Positions 8,949 through 16,775 are shown, counted from the first letter of the stretch. The stretch is DNA of 64,000 nt from CAYMPH01 sp964392365 (GCA_964392365.1 CAYMPH010000002.1:62001-126000), one strand, 5' to 3'. The notes: generated by a model from the letters alone, not told the origin. Numbers and translations are program-made.

Positions 8949-9503
8949 ATGGCTGAGCATCATATAACAACTCCATTAACTGATGAGAAGGTTGCTGAGT
9001 TTAAAAGCGGCGACACGCTTTATATCTCAGGTATAATATATACAGGCCGCGACACAGCTCACAAAAGACTTGTTGAATCAATTGATAAAGGCGAAGCTCT
9101 GCCTTTTGATATACGGGGCCAGATAATTTATTATGTCGGTCCTGCTCCTGCAAGGCCGGGCAGCGTAATAGGATCAGCCGGCCCGACTACAAGCTTCCGC
9201 ATGGATGCATATACTCCGAAACTTATTGAGCTTGGCCTGAAGGGTATGATAGGAAAAGGGAACAGATCGCCGGAAGTTGCGGATTCAATCAGGAAATATA
9301 AAGCAGTTTATTGTGCAGCAACTGGCGGGGCAGGGGCGTTATTATCGAAGTGCATTAAAAAATCTGAAATAGTAGCTTATGAGGATTTAGGTCCCGAAGC
9401 AATAAGAAAAATGGAAGTTGAAAATTTTCCTGTAATAGTGATCAATGACATATATGGAAATGATTTATACGAACAGGGCGTGAAAAAATACTGCCGGATC
9501 TGA
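8949..9503 (+). CDS. Fumarate hydratase class I, beta subunit
   Basis: 184 residues, the usual size of the separate beta chain. It carries 'SGIIYTGRDTAHKR' and 'YYVGPAPARPGSVIGSAGPT', both hallmark substrate-binding segments of the fumarase/tartrate dehydratase C-terminal domain, plus 'GKGNRSPEV' and 'YCAATGGAGALLSKCI'. It pairs with the alpha subunit 12 bases upstream to form the holoenzyme. The ATG at 8949 is preceded by a weak ribosome site (tggagaaac), consistent with translational coupling to the alpha gene. The split arrangement is common in anaerobes and archaea. Confidence 0.92.
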   Translation: MAEHHITTPLTDEKVAEFKSGDTLYISGIIYTGRDTAHKRLVESIDKGEALPFDIRGQIIYYVGPAPARPGSVIGSAGPTTSFRMDAYTPKLIELGLKGMIGKGNRSPEVADSIRKYKAVYCAATGGAGALLSKCIKKSEIVAYEDLGPEAIRKMEVENFPVIVINDIYGNDLYEQGVKKYCRI

Positions 9504-9530
9504 TCCGGTATTTATAAGGCAGGATATTTA

Positions 9531-10985
9531 ATGAATAAAATTGATTTGCAGTTAAAAGATCTTTCATCCATATTCCCGGATTCATTCAGCGAAGAGCAGA
9601 TTGCAAAGGCAAAAACCCTATTCCTGAAAGAGCTTTCTATCAAGGCTCATAAATTTTACAATGGAAAAGTAATGACAGTTCCCAAAGCGGGAATTTACGG
9701 TTTTAACTGGTTTAATGTCTGGTATACACCCGGTGTTTCAAAAGTATCAACCTCTATACGAGACAATAATGATCTCTCGTATGATCTTTCAAACAGAGGG
9801 AATCTTGTTGCAGTTGTTTCTGATTCAACAAGGGTTCTCGGAGATGGCGACTGCACGCCTGCAGGCGGTCTTGGCGTTATGGAAGGCAAGGCTTATCTGA
9901 TGAAATATTTAGGCGGGGTTGATGCAGTGGCTTTATGTATGGACAGCACGAATAAAAAGGGAGAGAAGGATCCCGACAAAATAATAGACTTCGTAAAAAT
10001 GTTGCAGCCGAGCTTTGGTGCAGTAAATCTCGAAGATATCTCCCAGCCGAACTGCTTTAAGGTGCTTGATGTTCTGCGGGAAGAATGCAATATTCCGGTG
10101 TGGCACGATGATGCGCAGGGTACAGCATGTGTGACAGTGGCCGGGCTTGTTAATGCTTTGAAAGTTGCAGGCAAGGAAATTGGTAAAGTCAAAATTGTTC
10201 TGCTCGGTGCAGGAGCCTCGAATACAACTATTGCCAGGCTAATTCTGAAAGCTGGAGCAGACCCGGCTTTGATGTCGGTTTTTGATTCAAAAGGAGGACT
10301 GCATACAGGCCGTGAGGATATAAAGGCTCAGACAGCATTCTACCGCAAATGGGAACTGTGCGAACAGACCAATCCTCAGAAAATAAAAGAAATTGAAATT
10401 GCGTGTAAAAATGCAGATGTGCTGATTGCGCTCTCTCAGCCCGGGCCTGATGTGGTCAAACCATCCTGGGTATCATCAATGGCTGATAAATCAATTGTAT
10501 TCGCATGTTCCAATCCTGTTCCGGAAATTTATCCGTATGCTGCAAAGGCTGCAGGGGCATATATTGTTGCAACAGGAAGAGGCGATTTTCCGAACCAGGT
10601 TAACAACTCTCTTGGTTTCCCCGGGATACTAAAAGGGGCATTGCTCGCAAGAGCTCAGAAAATAACTGATGATATGGCTATTACTGCAGCTTATGCAATC
10701 GCATCTCATGCGGAAAAAAAAGGAATTACACCTGAGTCCATAATGCCGACCATGGTTGAAACAGAGCTTTTCGCAGAAGTTGCTGCAGATGTTGCAATGC
10801 AGGCAGTCAGGGATGGCGTATCCCTCCTTAAGCCGACACGTATGGCAGTATATGACAAGACGCTTGCTGATATCAAAGAGGCGCGCGGCACTATGGATCT
10901 GCTTATGAAAGAAGGATATATTAAAGAACCGCCGATTTCAATGCTTGAGGATGCTCTGAAAACTGCAATTGATGCTGTAAAATAA
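9531..10985 (+). CDS. NAD(P)-dependent malic enzyme
   Basis: 484 residues. The N-terminal malic domain shows 'VWYTPGVSKVSTSI', 'VVSDSTRVLGDGDC', 'PAGGLGVMEGKA' and the divalent-metal and substrate segment 'VNLEDISQPNCFKVL' followed by 'PVWHDDAQGTACVTVAGL'. The NAD-binding domain begins with 'KIVLLGAGASNTTIARLIL' (GxGxxx). It decarboxylates L-malate to pyruvate with reduction of NAD(P). Placed 27 bases after the fumarase beta gene, it completes a fumarate-to-pyruvate path. Which cofactor is used cannot be told by eye; the residue after the last dinucleotide strand is 'VFDSKGG', with an aspartate typical of NAD preference. The 3' end is 9 bases from the convergent ATPase gene with no room for a separate terminator. 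Confidence 0.93.
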   Translation: MNKIDLQLKDLSSIFPDSFSEEQIAKAKTLFLKELSIKAHKFYNGKVMTVPKAGIYGFNWFNVWYTPGVSKVSTSIRDNNDLSYDLSNRGNLVAVVSDSTRVLGDGDCTPAGGLGVMEGKAYLMKYLGGVDAVALCMDSTNKKGEKDPDKIIDFVKMLQPSFGAVNLEDISQPNCFKVLDVLREECNIPVWHDDAQGTACVTVAGLVNALKVAGKEIGKVKIVLLGAGASNTTIARLILKAGADPALMSVFDSKGGLHTGREDIKAQTAFYRKWELCEQTNPQKIKEIEIACKNADVLIALSQPGPDVVKPSWVSSMADKSIVFACSNPVPEIYPYAAKAAGAYIVATGRGDFPNQVNNSLGFPGILKGALLARAQKITDDMAITAAYAIASHAEKKGITPESIMPTMVETELFAEVAADVAMQAVRDGVSLLKPTRMAVYDKTLADIKEARGTMDLLMKEGYIKEPPISMLEDALKTAIDAVK

Positions 10986-10994
10986 ATTATTTTA

Positions 10995-12107
10995 TCAGAT
11001 AATTTTTAAATCCCTTAACCGATTAATTGCAAAGGCTAAATCTATACCACGGAATTGAGTGAAATGTCCTGTTATATTATCGCTTAAAATATCCAGGCCG
11101 CTTATTTCAATTTCGAGCATTAAATTTCTGATTATTTCTTTTAATGATTTCTTCTGATCAATAAATTTTGTAATATATAATATTGCTTCACCAATTGCTT
11201 TTGTCTGTGATAATTCAATCAGCTGTTCGACATCAGTTAGATCAATAATATTTTTGCCGAAATTTATTCTATTGATTTCGCTGGAAAAAATGCTTTTTTT
11301 GTTATATTCATTATATGGATTGATGCATCCGATATAAGGTATCCTGTCTTTAAGATCTATTTTATATTCATTACCTTCCGATAACCGATTTTCCGGGGAT
11401 GAATCTGAAATTTCATGAGCTCTTGCTGTTGTATCGAATGGTATATAATTTTTCATCTGTATTACAGTGTCTGATACATCAAAATAATCACCAATGCCGC
11501 CCAAAACTAGAATAGTAGAAATCCCTTTGCTTGAATACAGGCTCTTAACTCTATCAATAAATGTAGTTATCGGTTCATCATTTTTCGAAACAAGCTTCTG
11601 CATTTTAAGGTCCCTTATCATGAAGTTTGTAGCGCATGTATCTTCATCCATAAGCAAAACATCAGCTCCGGCTTCAATAGCTTCTATTATATTTGCTGCC
11701 TGAGATGTACTTCCGCTTGCGTTTTCTGTAGAGAATTCAGTAGTTTCTTTTTCTAAAGGCAGATTGCTGATAAACATTGAAATATCTACTTTTTCAACAT
11801 ATCTTCCGCTGTAAGCTCGAATTTTAATTGATCCGATTCCTGAAATGCATCTTTCCCTGCCGTCATCAGGAATGTGATTATAAATTCCCATTTCGATTGC
11901 ATTCAATAGTGTGGTCTTTCCATGATATCCGCCTCCTGCAATAAGAGTTATGCCTTTAGGGATACCCATTCCTTTAATTTTTCCTGCATTTGGTAAATTA
12001 AGTTCTACTTCTAAAGTTTCAGGTGAATAAAATGGTATTGCTTTTTTTAAAATCAAGTGGTTCATCGCTTGTACCGCTTTTACGAGGCAGAATTGAATTA
12101 TTGGCAA
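10995..12107 (-). CDS. ABC-class ATPase (PF09818-like), C-terminal part after a frameshift
   Basis: Open frame of 370 codons containing the main ATPase core. The Walker A site is 'LIAGGGYHGKTTLLNAIE', the Walker B-like region 'ADVLLMDEDTCATNFMIRD' is the signature of the predicted ABC-class ATPases (PF09818), and 'STILVLGGIGDYFDVSDTVI' follows. Homologues are single chains of about 560 residues whose N-terminal half is encoded here by the overlapping frame 12019-12708. The first residues of this frame (before 'KKAIPFYSPETLEVEL') are read in the wrong frame relative to the family. Either the gene is broken, or the true product is made by slippage on the A7 tract (12042-12048 on the complement). 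The biological role of the family is unknown; an RNA- or DNA-related role has been suggested. Confidence 0.75.
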   Translation of the reverse strand: MPIIQFCLVKAVQAMNHLILKKAIPFYSPETLEVELNLPNAGKIKGMGIPKGITLIAGGGYHGKTTLLNAIEMGIYNHIPDDGRERCISGIGSIKIRAYSGRYVEKVDISMFISNLPLEKETTEFSTENASGSTSQAANIIEAIEAGADVLLMDEDTCATNFMIRDLKMQKLVSKNDEPITTFIDRVKSLYSSKGISTILVLGGIGDYFDVSDTVIQMKNYIPFDTTARAHEISDSSPENRLSEGNEYKIDLKDRIPYIGCINPYNEYNKKSIFSSEINRINFGKNIIDLTDVEQLIELSQTKAIGEAILYITKFIDQKKSLKEIIRNLMLEIEISGLDILSDNITGHFTQFRGIDLAFAINRLRDLKII

Positions 12108-12708
12108 TAAACGAAGTTAAATTTAATGAATCAAGTTTGCTTCTAATATATTCAGCATCCTCAGCAGTTTTAATATGTTTTTCAAGTTTTATGGTATCAA
12201 CATTTTCTGAAAATAATGATAGCCTGATTATTTCCGGAAGCTCTTCAAAAAACATTATACTGCAGATCTTAGAATTGATATTTCTTCCTTCAGCAGGCAA
12301 TCCCATGAAGAATCGTATCTCAATTAATTCTTTATTTATTATAACAGAGTTTCTTTTTAATATAGCCTGGCCAGGCTTGGCAATTGTGATTAATCCGCTG
12401 TTTCCTGTTCCCCGTCTGCCATGGGATTTTAATAAGGAAACGTTATAAAAATTTCGTGCTAAAAAATCACAAAATGCCGTTTCACAGATTTTTGAATTAA
12501 GTATATTATTAAATTGAGGAATAAAATTATTTTTTATTTCTATCCGATAAATTCCGGTATGCGGAGGCGCATAAGGATCTTTTGGAATGCGTTCTATTAT
12601 CAGTTTGAAATTATGAAAATCATATTCACCTTTTAGTGATTGATATGATCCATAATCTTTACCATTTAAGGATAAGATTTTGTTCTTTAATATTTCAATT
12701 GGTCCCAT
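12019..12708 (-). CDS. ABC-class ATPase (PF09818-like), N-terminal part before a frameshift
   Basis: 229 codons. The start 'LKNKILSLNGKDYGSYQSLK' and 'RIPKDPYAPPHTGIYRIEI' match the N-terminal domain of PF09818-type ATPases, and 'FIANNSILPRKSGTSDEPL' is the conserved linker just before the P-loop domain. The last eight residues after the poly-A codons (KKSNTILFT) replace the expected 'KKAIPFYSPE', which is present in the +1 frame. A single extra A in the A7 run explains the break exactly. The ATG at 12708 lies 11 bases after the small upstream gene, so the two probably form one transcript. As read, the product would lack any nucleotide-binding site. Confidence 0.7.
   Translation of the reverse strand: MGPIEILKNKILSLNGKDYGSYQSLKGEYDFHNFKLIIERIPKDPYAPPHTGIYRIEIKNNFIPQFNNILNSKICETAFCDFLARNFYNVSLLKSHGRRGTGNSGLITIAKPGQAILKRNSVIINKELIEIRFFMGLPAEGRNINSKICSIMFFEELPEIIRLSLFSENVDTIKLEKHIKTAEDAEYIRSKLDSLNLTSFIANNSILPRKSGTSDEPLDFKKSNTILFT
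12042..12048 (-). other. A7 homopolymer: frameshift or slippage site in the ABC-class ATPase
   Basis: The coding strand reads TTTTAAAAAAAGC. Upstream codons in frame 0 encode the family linker 'SGTSDEPLDF'; downstream codons encode 'KKAIPFYSPETLEVEL' only if one A is skipped (+1 shift, or -2). An A6 tract would give one uninterrupted 563-residue protein. Possible causes are a true mutation, reversible phase variation, transcriptional slippage, or an assembly indel in a homopolymer. Confidence 0.7.
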
Positions 12709-12719
12709 TTTTTTAATCT

Positions 12720-12938
12720 TTAAAGTCTGAATGACATTGATTCAGGGTCTTCAAATTTTTTTTTGCAGGCTTCGATTTCTTTATCAATAGCTTTCCAGAT
12801 TTTTTCCAGCTGTATATCTTCCCATTCATATATCTTGCTGTTTGACAGCCCGGATAAGCTTCTGATGCTTTTAATAATATTTTCTACTCTTTTTTCGGCT
12901 ACTCTCTTGAAGCGGTTGTTTTTGGTTTCTTTTTTCAT
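12720..12938 (-). CDS. Small basic helical protein of unknown function
   Basis: 72 residues, lysine- and glutamate-rich, predicted almost entirely helical. The N-terminus is strongly basic (MKKETKNNRFKRVAEKRV) and the centre contains 'SLSGLSNSKIYEWEDIQLEKIWKAID', which looks like a compact helical bundle. I do not recognise a family, although short proteins of this type annotated as hypothetical are common in spirochaete genomes. It lies 11 bases upstream of the ATPase frame in the same direction, which supports it being real and co-transcribed. No strong ribosome site is visible before the ATG at 12938. Confidence 0.55.
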   Translation of the reverse strand: MKKETKNNRFKRVAEKRVENIIKSIRSLSGLSNSKIYEWEDIQLEKIWKAIDKEIEACKKKFEDPESMSFRL

Positions 12939-13476
12939 ATAATATTATCCATGAAATAATATAATTTTATTTTGTAAATATTATAGTAATATTACAAATA
13001 TATATTAAGTAAATTGAAACGGCAAGTTTATAAATAAATTTTTTTTTGATATTTGATTTATTAAAGGAATATTCATTCTTATATAAACCGTGCAGTCCGG
13101 ATTAATGCTTTCATGCATCGCGGTTTAAAGAAAAATTTAAGTTTTATTAGCATAGACGAAGGGAATTTATGAGCCTTCTAGATTAGAATATAATATTTCT
13201 AAGATATCATACAGCAGCTTGAACAGGCAATTCTTTATTTACAGTTTAAGCAGCCGGCCTTTTCTGGCTGGTAATGCCGAATCATTTGCAGGGTAATTTT
13301 CAGGAACTTAAACCCTGACCAGACTCACGGGAGTAAATAGAAATGTAACATAAGTAAAATTTTGTTAAAAAAATAAAAAGGGAATTATTAAAAAATAGCA
13401 GTTCCATTTTCTTTTGCTTGATTTTATTAAGAAAAAGATTATATTGTTAGAAAGAGAATTTTTAAAGGAGCCAATT
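12939..13476. other. Divergent intergenic region with several inverted repeats
   Basis: 538 bases between divergent genes, with no convincing reading frame. It holds an imperfect palindrome at about 13086-13126 (AAACCG..TGCA against TGCA..CGGTTT), and a stem at about 13158-13178 (GAAGG/CCTTC). A chain of potential hairpins follows at about 13213-13350: GCTTGAAC with GTTTAAGC, CAGCC with GGCTG, CAGGGT with ACCCTG, then ACTC with GAGT. The last group sits on the sense side of the glutaredoxin operon and could be its leader RNA. It fits no riboswitch class that I know. Confidence 0.4.
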
Positions 13477-13776
13477 ATGGATTATAAATTAGATTTTATA
13501 GATGAAAATGGACAGAAGGATGATTGTGATGTCACAGTATATGCATTGTCGACCTGCGGTTTCTGCAAGAGAGGCCTTGAGTTTCTCAGAAAGAATTCCA
13601 TAAAGTTCAGATACGTATATGTTGATAATCTTCCATACGAAATTAAAGAAAAGCTGAAGGATGATCTTGAGGCAAAATATAAAACTGGTATTGGTTTTCC
13701 ATATCTGGTAAAGGACGATAAAAAAGTTCTGGTTGGATTTTCTCCTGAAGAGTGGGAGAGAGAGTTTAATGATTAA
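13477..13776 (+). CDS. Glutaredoxin-like protein (CGFC)
   Basis: 99 residues from the ATG at 13477, chosen because aaaggag lies 7 bases before it; a longer TTG frame from 13414 lacks a ribosome site. The thioredoxin fold is clear: 'VTVYALSTCGFCKRGLEFL' holds the CxxC redox pair, and 'IKFRYVYVDNLP' and 'GIGFPYLVKDDKKVLVGF' (cis-Pro loop, then the glycine turn) follow. Standard glutaredoxins have CPYC, whereas this CGFC form is common in small anaerobe glutaredoxins linked to ferredoxin-thioredoxin reductase. Its stop overlaps the FTR start by 8 bases, so the pair is translationally coupled. The likely role is to pass electrons from the FTR catalytic chain to protein disulfides. Confidence 0.88.
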   Translation: MDYKLDFIDENGQKDDCDVTVYALSTCGFCKRGLEFLRKNSIKFRYVYVDNLPYEIKEKLKDDLEAKYKTGIGFPYLVKDDKKVLVGFSPEEWEREFND

Positions 13777-14098
13777 AGAAAAGACATTTAATGATGTTGA
13801 TGTTTTTGCCGGTATGGTTGCACAGAAGCAGGGGTGGGTTCTTAATCCTGATAGAGAATTTATAGACCTGATTATTGACGGGTTAAAAGTAAATTATAAC
13901 AGGTACGGATACTTTTCCTGCCCTTGCAGAGATGCTCGAGGTATCCGCGAAAAAGATAAGGACCTCATTTGCCCGTGTGAGTATTCAAAACCCGATATTA
14001 CAGAATTCGGGCATTGTTATTGCGGACTATATTTTTCAAAAGAATTTCATTCAAGCGGCAAGTCTCCCAAATCACTGCCTGAGAGGAGGCTGAAATAA
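13769..14098 (+). CDS. Ferredoxin-thioredoxin reductase catalytic chain (FTR beta type)
   Basis: 109 residues from the ATG at 13769 (MIKEKTFNDVDVF), which overlaps the glutaredoxin stop by 8 bases. The family cysteine pattern is complete: 'FSCPCRDARG', then 'LICPCEYSKPD', then 'GHCYCGLYFS'. This gives the [4Fe-4S] ligands and the redox-active disulfide pair. In known enzymes ferredoxin delivers single electrons to the cluster, which reduces a disulfide in thioredoxin or glutaredoxin. No variable-chain or ferredoxin gene is adjacent, as in many anaerobes that carry only the catalytic chain. Fusion or pairing with a glutaredoxin-type partner is known, and the neighbour upstream is probably its substrate. 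Confidence 0.9.
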   Translation: MIKEKTFNDVDVFAGMVAQKQGWVLNPDREFIDLIIDGLKVNYNRYGYFSCPCRDARGIREKDKDLICPCEYSKPDITEFGHCYCGLYFSKEFHSSGKSPKSLPERRLK

Positions 14099-14103
14099 TT
14101 TTA

Positions 14104-14109
14104 TTGACA
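14104..14109 (+). promoter_or_regulatory. Candidate -35 box ahead of the fluoride riboswitch
   Basis: A perfect TTGACA lies just after the FTR stop. The best -10-like sequence (GATATT at 14132-14137) is further away than ideal, so only the -35 half is convincing. Transcription from here would begin close to the riboswitch aptamer. Confidence 0.35.
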
Positions 14110-14142
14110 AATATTAAAACCGGAATGATTTGATATTTGTAT

Positions 14143-14218
14143 GGTGATGGGGTTCACCAAAACCGCCTTTCATGGCTGATGACTCCTGTTTGAAAAAGCG
14201 TTATTGACAGCCGGTTTT
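14143..14218 (+). promoter_or_regulatory. Fluoride (crcB) riboswitch with terminator-type expression platform
   Basis: The aptamer matches the crcB motif almost base for base: GGTGATGGGGTTCACC, then AACCGCC, then GGCTGATGACTCCTG (14143-14188). Fluoride stabilises a pseudoknotted fold in known examples and turns expression on. Downstream, CAGCC (14208-14212) can pair with GGCTG of the aptamer (14174-14178), and the following GGTTTTTTT can pair with the AAAACC that joins the two aptamer halves. This forms a U-tailed terminator that competes with ligand binding. It sits 36 bases ahead of crcB, its usual target gene. Confidence 0.93.
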
Positions 14219-14253
14219 TTTATTTTACGGTCTTCAATTACCCGGGAGGAATC

Positions 14254-14628
14254 TTGGAGAAAATATTTTTTGTAGCAATTGGCGGCAGTTTCGGCGCTCT
14301 TTCCCGCTTTGGAATTTCAATCCTTTCAGTAAAATTATTCGGTGAACGTTTCCCTTATGGAACATTAATTGTAAATCTTGCAGGATGTTTTCTTATAGGT
14401 CTGGTTTTTTCGCTTGGATCAGAAAGAAATATTATCAGCCCTTCGTTTCGTCTTTTTTTTATAACAGGTTTTCTCGGAGCACTCACAACATTTTCTACAT
14501 ATGGTATTGAAAGTATTAATTTTGCCAGAGACGGGATGATGAATACAACTCTGATCAATATTGCAGCAAATAATATCGGAGGATTTATTCTGATACTCAT
14601 AGGTCTTTGGATCGGCCGTTTGATTTGA
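14254..14628 (+). CDS. crcB: Fluoride ion transporter CrcB (Fluc)
   Basis: 124 residues, four membrane segments, the usual size of a Fluc channel subunit. The start is TTG at 14254 with a strong ribosome site (gggagga). Family motifs are visible: 'GGSFGALSRFGIS' in helix 1, 'PYGTLIVNLAGCFLIG' with the conserved Asn in helix 2, and 'GFLGALTTFSTYGIE' with the TM3 break and paired phenylalanine. Fluc forms antiparallel dimers that export fluoride passively. The gene is preceded by a fluoride riboswitch, which independently supports both calls. It is followed after 11 bases by a DUF190-CBS protein, a frequent partner of crcB. Confidence 0.95.
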   Translation: MEKIFFVAIGGSFGALSRFGISILSVKLFGERFPYGTLIVNLAGCFLIGLVFSLGSERNIISPSFRLFFITGFLGALTTFSTYGIESINFARDGMMNTTLINIAANNIGGFILILIGLWIGRLI

Positions 14629-14639
14629 GGAGGTTAAAT

Positions 14640-15926
14640 ATGCCATTGAATTACAATTCAATAGAAATATTTACCAGTGAGGAAGCAAGGTGGAATGACC
14701 GGCCTCTGTATTCAGAGATAATTGAATATGTCAGAAAATATAAAATTGCTGCAAGATGCATCGTGACTAAAGGTGCAGCCGGATGTTATGAAAATGGAGA
14801 AACTGCAGCTGGAAATATAGAGATCCTTTCTTATAATATGCCTTTGAAAATAGAAATCATCCTGCCTTCTGCAGAATTAAATGTTATATTGCCCGGCATT
14901 GAGGAAATGGTTACTGAAGGAATTGTAGCTGTTAGGGATCTGGATATCCGTTCCCACAAAGCGGAGAAACATCTGATTCCACGGCAGCTGCTGGTGAAAG
15001 ATGTTATGACGCACAATCCGGCGAGTGTTGTTTCTTCAATTCCTGCATCAGGAGTTATTGAAGTTTTATTAAAAGCAGATTATAATTCGCTTCCTGTTGT
15101 GGATAAAGAGAAACATCCGATAGGCATAATTTCACAGAGAGATCTTATTGAAAAAGCAGGTATGCCTGTACGCCTTGGCCTTTTATCGCAGATGGAAAAT
15201 ATCAGAACCCTGAAACACTTGAATGGTATATCCGGAAAAACGGCCGGCGAAATTATGAGCTCGCCTGTTATAACCGTTTTTCAGGATAAACGTCTCGGAG
15301 AAGCAGTTGATGTTATGCTCAGACATAAATTTAAAAGGCTGCCGGTTATTGATGATCAGGGAAAGCTTACCGGCATGCTTGCACGTTTCGATGTTTTCAG
15401 AACAATAACACAGGAATCTCATACTTGGGAAAACTTTAAAAATCAGAAAATCAGGATTTCCGGGATACTGCATGTGAGAGATATCATGCTGCCCGATACA
15501 CATCTTGTGAAACCGGACACTTCAATTTCAGATATAATCCGGCATATTGATTCAAATAACATTCAGCGTATGGCTGTAGTCGATGATAGCAACCGATTTC
15601 TCGGAATGATTTTTGACAGAGATCTGCTTGGAGTTTTTGCTGAACATAAAGCCGGTATCTGGGATTACCTGATTGCAAAATTACCGGTTCAGGAAATGTC
15701 AAAGAAACACAAGGAATTAATAAATCAGACAAAAATGAAAACTGCATCAGATGTTATGATTTCTGATATAATTACTGTAATGGAAGATACCAGGATCGAT
15801 GAAGCAATAAAAATTATGACAGAAAAGGGCATTAAAAGGCTTCCGGTTGTTGATGATAACGGCAAATTCAAGGGAATGGTAAGCCGTGATTCGGTTCTAA
15901 GGGCCGGAGTAAAAAATAAATTCTGA
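14640..15926 (+). CDS. DUF190 domain protein with four CBS domains
   Basis: 428 residues from the ATG at 14640, which has gaggagg 7 bases before it; the upstream in-frame ATG lies inside crcB. Residues 1-105 form a DUF190 (PII-like) domain with 'RPLYSEIIEYVRKYKIA' and 'TVTKGAAG'-like 'VTKGAAGCYENG'. Four CBS motifs follow as two Bateman pairs: 'VKDVMTHNPASVV', 'AGEIMSSPVITVF', 'VRDIMLPDTHLVK' and 'ASDVMISDIITVM'. Each ends in a 'LPVVD..G...G' strand. CBS pairs bind adenine nucleotides and PII-like domains sense energy or carbon status, so the protein is probably a nucleotide-responsive regulator of CrcB or of a partner. DUF190 genes are widely found beside crcB; their mechanism is not settled. 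Confidence 0.88.
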   Translation: MPLNYNSIEIFTSEEARWNDRPLYSEIIEYVRKYKIAARCIVTKGAAGCYENGETAAGNIEILSYNMPLKIEIILPSAELNVILPGIEEMVTEGIVAVRDLDIRSHKAEKHLIPRQLLVKDVMTHNPASVVSSIPASGVIEVLLKADYNSLPVVDKEKHPIGIISQRDLIEKAGMPVRLGLLSQMENIRTLKHLNGISGKTAGEIMSSPVITVFQDKRLGEAVDVMLRHKFKRLPVIDDQGKLTGMLARFDVFRTITQESHTWENFKNQKIRISGILHVRDIMLPDTHLVKPDTSISDIIRHIDSNNIQRMAVVDDSNRFLGMIFDRDLLGVFAEHKAGIWDYLIAKLPVQEMSKKHKELINQTKMKTASDVMISDIITVMEDTRIDEAIKIMTEKGIKRLPVVDDNGKFKGMVSRDSVLRAGVKNKF

Positions 15927-16082
15927 AATTTCAATTATCATCTCATTAAAGAAAAAAAACTTGATTATCTGGAAATTTATTTCAGTATATCCCGGTGTTT
16001 ACTTAAAGATTAGAAATTTAAAATTTTATAACAATATTAATGATTAACGGGTGGAAAATTTAATTAAAGGAGATGAAAAAAT

Positions 16083-16775
16083 ATGATTTACTCCCACGAA
16101 GTAACCAACATGTGTACCCTCTCGAAGGGGGCCAAACACGGGCCTGCTCCAATACCTGAAGAGGGAAGATGGGTTAAGGCACGCGAGATAAAGGATATCT
16201 CGGGACTGACTCACGGTATCGGCTGGTGCGCTCCTCAGCAGGGTGCATGCAAACTTACGCTGAACGTAAAGGAAGGCATAATAGAAGAAGCCCTTATTGA
16301 AACTATCGGCTGTTCAGGCATGACGCATTCCGCTGCAATGGCTGCAGAAATACTGACAGGGAAAACGATTCTTGAAGCAATGAACAGCGATCTTGTTTGC
16401 GATGCGATCAATACTGCGATGCGGGAACTTTTTCTGCAGATAATCTACGGGAGAACACAGACTGCATTTTCAGAGGACGGACTCCCGATCGGTGCCGGAC
16501 TCGAAGACCTGGGCAAGGGACTGAGAAGCCAGATAGGCACAATGTACGGAACAAAAGAGAAAGGCCCGCGTTATCTGGAAATGGCTGAAGGATACATAAC
16601 CAAAATTGCTGTGGATTCAAACGATGAGATCATCGGATACAAATTTGTCAATCTTGGCAGGATGATGGAAATGATAGCCAAAGGGACATCAGCAGCTGAG
16701 GCTCTTGAAAAAGCCACAGGGCAGTATGGAAGATACGATGAGGGCGTTAAGCACATCGATCCGAGACACGAATAA
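16083..16775 (+). CDS. NifU-like iron-sulfur cluster scaffold protein
   Basis: 230 residues, ATG at 16083 with aaaggagatg 8 bases upstream. It has the IscU/NifU N-terminal fold signature: three cysteines in 'GWCAPQQGACKLTL' and 'IETIGCSGMTHSAAMAAEIL', and an N-terminal extension with 'MCTLSKGAKHGPAPIPEEG'. The C-terminal part ('GYKFVNLGRMMEMIAKG') is particular to the subgroup that sits next to GGGtGRT proteins. Known NifU/IscU proteins assemble clusters on conserved cysteines; this subgroup has not been characterised to my knowledge. Codon use is richer in C-ending codons than in flanking genes, suggesting high expression. The GGGtGRT gene follows 19 bases downstream. Confidence 0.85.
   Translation: MIYSHEVTNMCTLSKGAKHGPAPIPEEGRWVKAREIKDISGLTHGIGWCAPQQGACKLTLNVKEGIIEEALIETIGCSGMTHSAAMAAEILTGKTILEAMNSDLVCDAINTAMRELFLQIIYGRTQTAFSEDGLPIGAGLEDLGKGLRSQIGTMYGTKEKGPRYLEMAEGYITKIAVDSNDEIIGYKFVNLGRMMEMIAKGTSAAEALEKATGQYGRYDEGVKHIDPRHE

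Noticed and set aside
13200..13350. Leader of the glutaredoxin operon as a known riboswitch (cobalamin, TPP, FMN, SAM, c-di-GMP)
   Set aside because: None of the core sequences of these classes could be found; only generic stems are supported, so it is reported as an unassigned structure.
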